Shown: positions 37,401 through 49,400 of the stretch, piece by piece
Layout: each line of letters opens with the position of its first letter
Position numbering within the stretch: position 1 is the first letter of the stretch
DNA from: Hirundichthys speculiger
Taxonomy: Eukaryota > Chordata > Actinopteri > Beloniformes > Exocoetidae
Assembly (NCBI GenBank): GCA_018398805.1
Contig: JAGFBZ010001279.1
Span: 806,001-870,000 of the forward strand
Reading direction: 5' to 3'
DNA: 64,000 nucleotides
Translations under genes and position numbers: made by a program
Notes under the pieces: generated by a model
Told to the model about the DNA's origin: nothing
The model's input: the letters and a program-made list of their open reading frames with translations, nothing else
Databases searched by the model: none

Positions 37401-40400
37401 AGGCTCAAAGCCTGAACACACACACAAAGCCTGTGCGTGCCGACATGTGTACAAACAAAACATACATGTGTGGTCGCCGGCTCACCCTGGATGACGTCGG
37501 TGTGGCGTAGCTGGATGGGCTCGCTGTCCTACTCTCAATCCTCTGCAGAAAACTCTCAGTCCTCCTGCAGCAAATAAACAGTAAATCATTTGCCTCGAAG
37601 CTTTCAGAGAGACAAAGCCACACATAAATAATGAGACCTGACAGAGGATTGTTTTACTCCACAGATACTCTGCAGGCCCGGGATGCTGACAGTCCCACAA
37701 GGTTGATCGGGTTTGTTTGTCCCGGCCTGACACTGCTGTCCCTGTCCTCGGAACATCCGATCCATTATGCTCCTCCCGTTAGCCCCACGTCTAAATATCT
37801 TCATTGTTTCTTCAGGTTCTGACTTTGCTCCGCCGTCTGCAGGCTTTGTGTCTTTTGTACGAGAGCCAGAGATGCTACTTGACAGGCTGTTTCCCTCAGT
37901 CTGCCCCGGATTCCACTAACATTTAGGCTGTCAATGTAATTGATTTAAAGTAGTTCGACTCTGAACTGGAGAATATCAAATGAAAACCACAAAAATACTG
38001 TACAGCAGACAGACTAAATCCCTTTTTGCATCTACACCCAGTTTAAAAGCCTGACCTTTCATAATGAGGCACTGCATTGATTTTATAAGTCAGTTAACTC
38101 ACACTGGTGACAATGGGTGGTTTTTCTCAACCAATTCTTTTGAGATGTGTACTTTTAAATAGGCAGACAGTGGCTGAGGTGACCTTTAAACCTGCGTCCA
38201 CACCACATTAATCTGACACTTGGGGGGGGACTGCATATAACTCCAAATCAGAAAAAAATGTCACCATGACTTTGACAGTGACCCCTTGCCACTTCGCGGT
38301 TTGAGTGCCACGGTTTTAGTGCTTCCCTGATTTTTTTCAGAAATATATAATATAATTTAAAACATTTTTAAAACTCGCAGAAACATCACAGGATGTTTTG
38401 TCCGCGTTCTCTCACAGTGAAGAAATGCTGCGAGCCAGCCTGGCCCCTTTGAGAAGGTGGCCTTATGGGTAATGATGTGGCCTTATGGGTAATGTAGTGT
38501 GTGTGTCGTGGGACGGCAGTGTTGCCAACTTAGTGACTTTGTCGCTATATCTAGCGACTTTCCAGACCCCCCCTAGCGACTTAATTTGTAAAAAGCGACT
38601 AGGGACAAATCTAGCGACTTTTTCTGGTGATTTAGCGACTCACTGGCACTCAAACCTCTAGGTTTGAAGCCATCACTTGGCTGCTGTCTGCCTCGCGAGC
38701 CGCGCTTCTCCCTCTCTCTCTCTCTCTCTGTCGGGCCACTGTTGCCAACTCTCCAAAGAGAAAAGAGGAGAGGGGGGCGGGGTGTTTGTGGCTGCGCACT
38801 GAGCCCGTCAGAGAGAGAGAGAGAGAGGGAGAAGCGCGGCTCGCGAGGCAGACAGCAGCCAAGTGATGGCTTCAAACCTAGCGGTTTGAGTGCGCTTGAG
38901 TCACTAAATCACCAGAAAAAGTCGCTAGATTAGTCGCTAGTCGCTTTTTACAAATTAAGTCGCTAGGGGGGTTTGGAAAGTCGCTAGATATAGCGACAAA
39001 GTCGCTATATCTAGCAGTGCACAGCTACAAACACCCCGCCCCCTGCGCGAGACAACTCGAGCTCCTCTCCAACCCCCCCCCCCCCCCCCCCCCCCCCCCG
39101 TCCCCCCCGTCCGTCCGTCCGTGTCCGTCCGTCGCATCTAACGACTTCTAGCGACTTCTGGGACAGCCTCTAGCGACTTTTCTCATTGGAGAGTTGGCAA
39201 CAGTGTGGGTCAGCAGAACGAAAACGGGGTTAGATGAAAAGTGTAGTGAGCATAAACAGCAGCCCAGCGTGTATAGATTTACATTCTCTGTTAACCGACA
39301 GGAGCCCAACAATACAACCTGTGTGATGTTACAAGTTCCTGCAGTGCCAGAATAAAGTGCTCGTTCCATGCAGAGAAAACCGGACTTTTTGTTTTGTTGT
39401 TGCTAGCGTGTTAGCCGCTAATTACGAGCCAAATATAGCACAATACCAGCGGTTTGTTTACTACAGTTCAGAGACCAGAGGCTGTGAAGGTAACAGAAAG
39501 ACCACAGTTGAGCCTTTGTCTTGTTTCACTGGGGTTTTTAAACATATTTTAAACACATTATTTAGGCTCGGGGGGGCTCCGGCTCCAGATCACGGATTTT
39601 GATTTTTGTGGGGGTGCGCCGGTCCCCATTAACCGCGAAAAATAAGGGATCACTGTATAACCACACAACAATTTTTCCTCATAAACTTAATTTCATATGT
39701 AAATGCACATCCATTTCTGCCATTTCAGGTCTGCAACACGCTCCAGAACTCTTTACACATTCTCCATTGTGGACACGTCCTCACGCTGCATGTCTTTGTA
39801 CTTCCCCTGATACCTACAACCGATATGCTGTTTTTCTTACATATTGCTCAGTCATAACCACACTGTTGGACGCTGAGCGCCTCGTGGAAGGGCAGGTGTT
39901 TGTGTCACCTGATGCTGCATCTATGACTAAGCTTCTCTGCAGAGTAAGAGAGGAACACGTCACAGCACCGCAGGGTGACAGGGATAGAGAGCCTCATGTG
40001 CAGCTGACCTGCTGCGATCCTCCTGGAGCTGCTCCGTCCTCCTCGCCTCATCCTCCCGCTTCCTTGCCTCCAGACGCTCAGACTGCAACACACCACATCA
40101 CATTACCGCAAACTTGTACATTACAGTGTGACGTATGAGCTGCAGCTGTTGTAGCTGTAACTGTCAGTGTACAGTACGCACAATACATTGACAAGCTACT
40201 GTCTCACATGAGACAGCATGTGTGTGAATTTTGTTCGTCAGTTTGCAGTTCATCCAGATATCATCTCATTTAATCATCTAATTTACTATAAACAGGACAT
40301 ATCTGCCAAACTGGATGAAGAATCCAGAGGAAGAGGAAGCAGGGAAGAGTAGGGTGCATTCCAGAGTTGGAGGCATCATGTTCGATCACGTCTACAGTCT

Positions 40401-43400
40401 ATGAAGAGATTGTTTCTCTGTTTTTAGGTTGCCATCACATTCCTGTGATGCAACAGGAAAATCCCTGAGGAGCACCGGTGTCATAAACTTTTGCAATGCA
40501 GAGTATTATTTGTATAATATGTGATTCAGAGATACAAAAAACAGCTTATTTTTACCAAAAAATGTAGACAAACAATTTTTTTTTTTCACCAAAGATATTA
40601 TGACTCAATTCGACGGCTCAGAGAAACACTGGAATCACTTGACAAACCTCTTCAAACTTAATGGATGGACTGCAAAATTTTTTAATTTAATATTCATGCT
40701 AATGTCACAAAGAAATGGGGGGGGGGGAAAAAAAAGAAAGAAAATACAGCAAATGTTCACTGTACCACATCAAAGAATTGCTTTCTTTGGAAACTAATTT
40801 GTTTAAATTCTACAGGCGTTTCATTTTGGAAATGTGGAAATTTATAGAGGTTCCCACTGTGAACCCCTGAGTCAAATTTCATGAGTTCTGGGCAATAATT
40901 AACGGAGATACTGAGAAACAAAATTTTTGGCCCCATTTACCGCAATAGTTATCGAAAATATGAAAATGATCCAGAATCCAGGATTTCCTCCGGATCACAG
41001 CCAAAATGAAATCAGTTCTTCCTTTTCACATTTCCGACAACTCCTGAAAATTTCATCAAAATCCATCCATAACTTTTTGAGTTATCTTGTACACAGACAG
41101 ACAAACAAACAAACAGACAAACAAACAGACAGATAAACACTGGCAAAAACATTACCTCCTTGGCAGAGGTAATAAGCACGTATAGATACTGGATGGATGG
41201 AGTCGTTTTCTTTCACTCATTGACCACTTCATACACCTGCTCATGTGACTCATTGACTGAAGTATGAAATCAGCCAATCACATGCAGACATTGTCAAAAC
41301 AGCCTGCTGAAGTTCAAACTGAGGATTAGAATGATCAAAAAGGTGACCAGGGCAGTTGCTAGGAATTCTGGGCCCCCTGAAAGAACATCGGTGTGGGCCC
41401 CTCTACCCCATTCACTGGGGGCCGTGTGTGGGCCCTAGTGGGCTGTGGGCCCTTATAGTTGTCATCACCTTTACCCCCCTATACGACGGCGCTGCTAGTG
41501 ACTCTGAAGACGGCGTAGTTGTCGGTGCCAGACAGGCTGGTCTGAGCGTTTCAGAGACTGCTGATCTACTGGGATATTAAAGCCCAACCAAGTCTAGGCT
41601 TTACAGGAAATCATTCCAACGAGAGAAGATGTCCAGCGCGCGACATTTGTAGAGGCAAAAAAAGCGATGACTTTTTGATGCCGGAGGTCACAGGAGAATG
41701 ATCAGACTGGTTTGAGATAACAGAAAGGCAAGACTAAGGCAAACGACCACTCATCACAACCAAAGGATAGAGAAGATCATCTCTGGAGCAGATGGGCTGC
41801 ACCAGCAGACGACCGTACTGGGTTCTGCTCCGGTCAGCTAAGAGCAGGAAACTGAAGGCACAATTCCCACAGGTTCACCAAAAACTGAACTACAGAGGAC
41901 TGTTTGGTCTGATGAGTCCAGATTTCTGCTGTGAAATTCAGACGGCAGGATCAGAATTTGGTGTAAACGACATGAAAGCATGGATCCATCCTGCCTCGTA
42001 CCGACGGGTCAGGCCAGTGATGGCGCATGAGTGGGGGACATTTTCTTGACACACATTGGGCCCCTTACTTGAGTAGTGTTGCTGATGACGTACACAACAA
42101 CACCTACGTCTCTTTATTTGTCTTCTGATGGAAACTTCCATCAGGGTAATGCTCCATTGCACCGCTCAATTCAAAGATACTTAATCAATCTCTCAGGGGA
42201 CATCTGCTGCTGCAGTGGTTGTCATTATTCGAGAATCTTCCACTATTCATTAAAGTTCAAATCATCTCAATGTGGTTTCCTAAATATGACAATGAGGTCA
42301 CTGCATCTCAAATAGTACTTAATAGAGCACATTTGTGATGTGATGGAATGGCAGATTAAGACCAGTTTGATATCCATTATTAGTTCCCCACTTCCCATAA
42401 ATGCAGTGGGCCAGCAACCACATCTCTGATCCAGATCAGGACCAGAAATGGAGAAGAACTTGACTGAGAGATGATTTGTCTCTCTGACAGTTAGAAATCT
42501 GCAAACCCGTCATTCAGCCTGCCTTCATGAACGTTAAGAGGGTGTTGGACTTCCCCGCTTGTGGACACTGACATCTGCTGGCCAGAAAGGTGTACTCCCC
42601 CACCATGCAACATGCAGCAGTTGTGTGTGAAAACGACAGATGCAGGTTCGTGCACTGTGTTGGACTGAAACTAAAGCAAAACCATTGTTCAGTGGTTTCC
42701 AAACATGACATCGTGAAAAGATTGCACGCCAGTATTTTGTTTAATAAAATGGATGTTGTATGTGCTCACTTCATTTGTTTCAACAGATTCAGAATACCTT
42801 CAGCTGAGAACTTAAAGAAACAGCTTCAGTAACATGTGCACGACTGTTATAAGGCCATTTTTATTTCACCAGTCTCTATTCTCAAAGAGGAGGCTGCTTT
42901 TAGGCTTTCACTGATTCAACCTGAGGGTACGTAGTGCAGCCTAAAAAAACTGGATATTCCCAGAAATGTATGCAAAACCATACCAGGAAAACGCCATCAT
43001 CTCTTTTCTCACTATTACAGATTCTCTTCCACCTACTCACCATTTTGGACATGGAAGGTTTGTCTAAAAGCCTACTGTTGGAGCATTAGCATTTATGTCC
43101 AAGGTCCTGGAGAAAGTTGTTTTTAAATCAACTCCAGACATTTTTACACAGCTCTGCTATCTATGAAAAGCTTCAGTCTGGTTTTAAATCACACCACAGC
43201 TCTTCGAAGAGTCTTTAACAATCTCCTTTTAGCTGCTGGCTCATGTCATACCTGACAGACAGGACTTTTTATGCATCCATTTTGGCCGTATGCTTTTTTT
43301 CATTCTATATGCTGTCAATGGTCTCTAGTTTCAGAAAACATATTTCTTTCCATTGTTTTGCTGATGACATCCAGATGTTTATGCCCTTTTACCTGGATAA

Positions 43401-46400
43401 CAGTACTCCGTTGCAACTTTTACTGGACTGAAACACCTTCAACTGTGTCTAAAGCTCAACTTCAATCAGTTTAATGTCAGCAAACTCATTTGGTTTTAAA
43501 AGTGAGCTCCACATGCAAATCAGATTAATATTTGCTCTTTTGGCTCCATATAGTCACTCTTCTGTCAAAAGTCTTCCTTTTAACATGAATAAGTAGTTAA
43601 ATCTAGCTTTTTACACCTCTGAGTGATTGCTAAGGTCACTCAAGAAGTACAAAAGTCAAAGAAGTATAAGTATAAAAGTATAAGTATAAAAGAAGTATAA
43701 AAAGTCATGCATATTCATTTTCTTTTAATATTTTAAGATTTCATTTGGTGACTTTTGAAGCTTCAAATGGATCGGTGCAACCATACTTGTCACACCTTTT
43801 ACCTATCCACACCCCTGCAGGTGCCCTGCGATCATCCAGTATGATTTGAATATGATTCCTGGCCTCTGGCACAGCTGGTAGAGAGACTGAGTCTGGGCAC
43901 AGTGTGGTTGCAGATGTTTGTGGAGCAGGATGTGGAGATGCCACAATTGCTCAGCCAGAAATTCAGATGTGAGAGTCCTGTTACTGACAAAAAAAAAAAA
44001 AAAAAATCCAAAAAGTCCCACAGTCAGTCACGTTGCCATCATAATTTCTGTGTTGTTCTCTGAGACAGCAAACACTTCAAGGGAGGAAATAGACATTTCA
44101 TGAAATGAGGTGACAACATGTGTACAAGAAGAAGTGGTCATCTAATTCACACAGGGCTGTCTGTTATTTTATTTCATGTGTTTACATTATTACATTGTGT
44201 TTTTATATATATCTTATTATATTTCCTTTCATTGTTTTTTGTTTTTTTTCCATCATCATTTAAGCAGCATATTAATCAAGTTTTAAAGACTGCCTTTTTT
44301 CATCTCCGAAATATCACCAAGGTTAGGAGCATCCTCTCCCAGGGTGATGCTGAAAAATTAATCCACGTCTTTGTCAGTTCTAGACTGGATTATTGTAATG
44401 CGTTGTTAGCAGGATGTCCAAAAAGCTCGCTGAATAGCCTCCAACTGATCCAGAACGCAGCAGCGAGGGCGCTGACAGGAATCCACAAGCGAGATCACAT
44501 CTCTCCCGTGTTAGCCTCCCTCCACTGGCTTCCTGGGAAATTTCAAATTGAATATAAAATTCTGCTTCTCACATATAAGGCCCTTAATGGCCTAGCTCCT
44601 CATTATTTACAAGACCTGAAATCACGTTATGCTCCTAATAGAGCTCTCCACTCTCAGAGTGCAGGATTACTCGTCATTCCTAGAATATCTAAAAGTAGAT
44701 TTGGAGGACGGGCCTTCTGCTACCAGGAACCTTTTTTATGGAACCAGCTACCAGTTTGGGTTCAGGAGGCTGACACCACCTCCATCTTTAAAACTAAACT
44801 GAAAACATTTCTGTTCAGTAAAGCGCTGATTAAAACAATACTGCACAGAACTACAGATCCCAAAATGCAACGCTTCAACAGCCTTGCCGCACACTTACTG
44901 CATCAAACAAGTCTAGTTTCAAGCTTCATCCACGCAGTGGACTCCAATTTGCGCGTAACAGAAGAAGTAATGGACATTAAATCGATGCACGGGACAACGA
45001 CAGGAAAAGACATTTTTGAAAACGTATGTGAAAATGTAACAGACATGAAACTGTCCTGGGACAAACTTATTGGACTGACAACAGATGGAGCAGCGACTAT
45101 GTGGAGTAAATAAACTGAACTAGTGGGAAGGATGCGAGTGAAGAAGCAGGAGGAGAACTGTCCTGGTGAGTTAACAACATCACTGCATCAGACACCAGGA
45201 AGCTCTATGTGGCTGAAGATGGACCATGATGAGACCTGGAACACAAACCGTAAACTTTATCTGAGCTAAAGCGTTAAATCACTGGCAGTTTGGTTCCTTT
45301 ATGCGGGAGATAGATTCAGAGTTTGCCGACATTCCTTATCATCCAGAGGAGCGTTGGCTCAGTCGGGGGAAAGTTCTCAACAGAGTTTTTGAGCTCAGCA
45401 ACGGAGGGATGAAAAGTGGAAGTGTGAGTTGGCGTTCTTGCCTCATCTTAACGCCTTAAATGTGCAGCTCCAGGGACGTCACCACATGATCACTGACATG
45501 TATGACGCAGTGAAGCTGCTTTTATGGGAAAAACTATTTGATCAGATGTCATAAGAGCAAAAAAAAACTGAATGATTTGAATAGTTATTTCTGAAAGCAC
45601 ACATTTTATGTATATTTCCAGGTTTTCAAGCAAGTTCATATTTCTAACTTGTATAATTTTGACAGGAGATATTTTTAAGGAGAGCAAACTCTTTTGGGAT
45701 GTTTTAAAGTTTATTTTTTATATACATTGACATAAGGAGCAAAGGAATTTTAATGTTATTTTAATGTTAAGTTGCTCATATTTCTAACTTGTATAATTTA
45801 ACAAGATATTTTTATGGAGAGCAAAATATGAAATATAAGTTATTTAGGGTTTAAGTTTATTACAGAATAATATTTCTGTCTGTTTTTATTCATATTTATG
45901 TTCCAAAAACATTTTATTTTAGTGTGCTCATTAAATGTTTATCCTGTTCAGCCCATGACCTGAAGCGTGTTTTGAATTTTGGCCCCCGGTGCATTTGAGT
46001 TTGACACCCCTGGTGTAGGAGCTAATAGTTCTAGCCATAGTTGTAGGAGCTCAGACTAGAGTAGCTCGTCTTAATCACAGCTTCATCATAGCTATGCTGC
46101 TATAGGCCTACGCTGCAGGGGGACGCCAACATGATCTGCTGAATGGTGTCTCCGCTGCTCTTCTTCCTTTCCTTCCCTTTCCTCCTCCCTCCTCCTCCAT
46201 TCCCCCTTATGAACCAGGTCCTGCTCAAGGTTTCTTCCTCTTAAAGTGGAGTTTTTCCTTGCCACTGTTTGGCTTAAAGGTTTTTTTCTCCCACAGTGGG
46301 AGTTTTTTACTTGCCATTATCCTTGTTCAGGATTTAATATTATATTTTTAGTTAATGATATTTTCTCGGGGGTCATGCTCTGGGTCTCTGTTAAGTGCCT

Positions 46401-49400
46401 AGAGACAATTGACATTGTAACAGACGCTATAAAAATAAAATTGAATTGAATTGAATTGAACTGAAATACTTCTGTTTTATTCTCCGTCTCACCTTCTCCC
46501 TCTGTATAGCCTTCCTCTTCTGCAGCTCCTCCTCCTCCTCTTGTCTCCTCCTCTTGTCCAACTCCTCTTTCTTCAGCTTTAAACAGACAAACAAGCATCA
46601 TTCCTGCAGCTGGAAAGTGTGTCTGAGATCAATCCAGATCAATCCTGCCTAAATACATCTCGTTAAATCATGCAAGAATGTCCTCACTGCACAACTGTTT
46701 CGTCTACTTTGCTTTTGTGCAAAGCTCCTGCAACGTTTTTGGTTAAACTCTCAATATATATAGTCGGCTATATATCATATAGTATAAAGTATAAAGAACC
46801 TTTGAGTTTCATGTGTGATACTGTATAACCACGTCATATGGTCTGCAGCCAGACAAGTGTATGATGTTGCTGATCAATGACTGCTCGTGTTATATTGAAC
46901 TATTTCTAGATGGGAGGATTGAAGAATGTTTGTTCAGTTTTGCTCCATCAAAATGGACAAACAAGAGGTGTCATGTCTTTAATCTCCAAGTAATAGGTTT
47001 CCGACACCCACCGCTTTTCCTATTTCAAAGATGCTTAATTTTTCTGTTTCCATTTTCTGTCCAGTGTAAACAACTTGCGTCGTAATGATATTTTATGCCA
47101 ACCAGTGTCCTTAAAGGTGATTATTGACAGGCTTACTTGTGCTACGTTGCAACTTTTATAAAAACACTGAGGAATAATGGACCATGCTAAATACAGGAAT
47201 GAGGAAGATCTGTTAGTGAATGAGACTGTTGCTTGCAAATTTGGGTACATCTTATTTATAAGTATAAGCTCTAATTGTGCTCTGGTGAGGCAGTCAATCG
47301 GCTGTTAAACAATGCGCTGGACTACAACAGAGGCGCAAAGCGGATTTATTCTCCAAGTTGTATACAATTCAGAGAGGCCATCAACTCACATCACTGAACG
47401 AAGGATGATCATAAATGACAAATAGCAAATGGCGAACAGTCATCTTAAGCATCAGTGAAAAACAAGGGGACCTTGAGACACTGTCTAGACGCCTACGTGT
47501 TAAAACTTAGCGACTTGATGGAGCCTTGATGGAGCCAAATATATGAAGTGACAGGATGACCATGATATTGTTGGAGCTCATTTACCTTCTTCTGCAGTTT
47601 GGCGCAGCGTAAATCGATGGACTGTCTCTCCCTGGCTTCAGCCAACGATACATTACCACCTGGTTGAATTAACAGATATCAGAAAGTGAGGACAACACAG
47701 GTGTGTGACAACAAATGGACTATACAGGTGACTTCTGAGAACATTTTACCTAATCTCTCTGGATTCACAGAGGAAGGCCTGTGTGCCTCTCTCCATCTCT
47801 GGAGTTCCTCCTCTTCTTTCTGAGCCACTGCAGCAACAACAAACAGCACTCACTTAAAGAGAAATCCCAAACATGCATGGAGATCCAAACAGAAGGAGCT
47901 GAGGATGTTACTTGTCTTTATCTTGCTCCGTAGAGATTCATTTGGTGGGATGACGGTGAATCCACCTGAGCTGAGGCACAGAGACAAAAAGAACCTCGGA
48001 TTTATACCAAGTTTGAACGTAACGTGAGGAATCACTAAACACAAGAAACCTGTGGATCAAAGCTAGAGCTGAGCGATTTTATCGATTCTGCGATATATAT
48101 CAATATTTTATTTCTCCAGAGATTTTCAGCCGCGGGTATTGATATTCTAAGCTTCTTTCAAAACCCCGTGTCCCACCTTTAAAAGCTTGCAAGCAACAGT
48201 TTGCACTGTTTAAATAAATGAAACTATTTTTCTCAACAAATCTTTTATTAATTTGCAGTATTTGCAAGCTGCCTGTCAGCCATATAATGTGTAATTGATG
48301 CTTTCAGTTCAATCAATTCAAACAAAGTCATTGGAACACTCACAAGATGTCACCAAAATCACTTTGTCCCTTTAAAATCTTTCAGAAAATGATGTAAATG
48401 TATTGCAAGATGAATATCGATATATATTGTATTGTGAGCCGAATATCGTGTATCGTATCGTATCGCGAGATTAGTGTATCGCTACAGTCCTGGTCAAAGC
48501 TACTGTCAGTTTGGCTGGACAGTGTATTCTCAAGTGTATTCTGGAAAACAGGCATCATCTTTTTTTTTTTAATCAGACTTGCAAGAGCTGAGAAACGAAT
48601 CCAGCATACTAAAACTACAGCACCAAGGCACAAATCCTTTCATTTCCCTGGTCTTTATACTGTATTTGCGCACTGTTTGAAAAAGAAAATTCAATCTATA
48701 TACAGATAAGAATGAAACTCACCTTTGACATGACATATCGTGATTGGAATTCAGAAATCAAACCACTCTGATTCTTAAATTACAGAATCTTTGGTCTATT
48801 TATTTTGAATTTATTTTACTACTATTGTACAGAAACATCATTTCAGCCTTGGCTGAACTCTCCTCACTCCTCCACTGACTTCATAAACCCGTTGACCATT
48901 TCTAAAAGCTGTGCGCTTCAGGGATGTGAAATTACCGCAGACTGAATGTTTTCCTATGTTTTTGCACAGTCCAACGGTTGACCACACACACACACACAAA
49001 AAGGGACAGGGACATTGGTCTGCTTGTAACCAGGAATTTGGGATAGGAAAGTAGGAAACTGTCTTGAGCCCTGAGATGGAGGGAGCTGTCCAAGTCCTGC
49101 TTAAATCTGCTACGAAAACTGTTAGATCGCTACAGTAATTTAAGCATTTCACAGCTCTATGGCACTTCTAAGTGGAAGAAAATTCCAGAAGGAGCAGCCT
49201 ACAGTATATGACAGAGTTTAAATGCTAGCTACATTCCCAGTAGACTTTCTGCAGGCAGCGTTAGTGACTTAAATGTGACTGAGGCAACCACGGGTCACCA
49301 GTGGAGGCCTTTGTGGTTGTTGGATCACCAGATCGTCCGTCATGTTCTGGACCATGTGTAGGGCTTTCACTATGCATCCTGGGAGATTAGCTGGAAGGGC

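Larger units (their letters stand above)
38276..39655. mobile_element. Tigger-like non-autonomous element, copy 3, with a fold-back insertion
   Basis: Ends match copies 1 and 2, and the right flank is TA. The interior matches copy 1 on both sides (about 38276-38518 and 39206-39655). Between them sits a separate palindromic element bounded by TGTTGCCAACT and AGTTGGCAACA. It lies in epsti1 intron 6. Confidence 0.8.
43030..46466 (+). mobile_element. L2-type LINE, 5'-truncated, interrupted by a hAT fragment
   Basis: Plus strand. Decayed RT segments occur at about 43080-43440 (CFADDIQMFMPFYLDN at the catalytic motif), then a long C-terminal frame at 44250-44830, then the 3' UTR (about 46014-46440) and a (TTGAA)n tail near 46441-46466. 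A hAT fragment at about 44850-46013 separates the ORF end from the UTR. It lies in epsti1 intron 5, opposite to the gene, with its tail close to exon 5. Confidence 0.75.

Noticed and set aside
38573..38933. Open frames on both strands sharing the peptide MKPSLGCCLPREP
   Set aside because: Result of the palindrome of the fold-back element, not two genes.
39599..40138. 179-codon plus-strand open frame
   Set aside because: Antisense to epsti1 exon 6 and part of a Tigger-like element; no motif.
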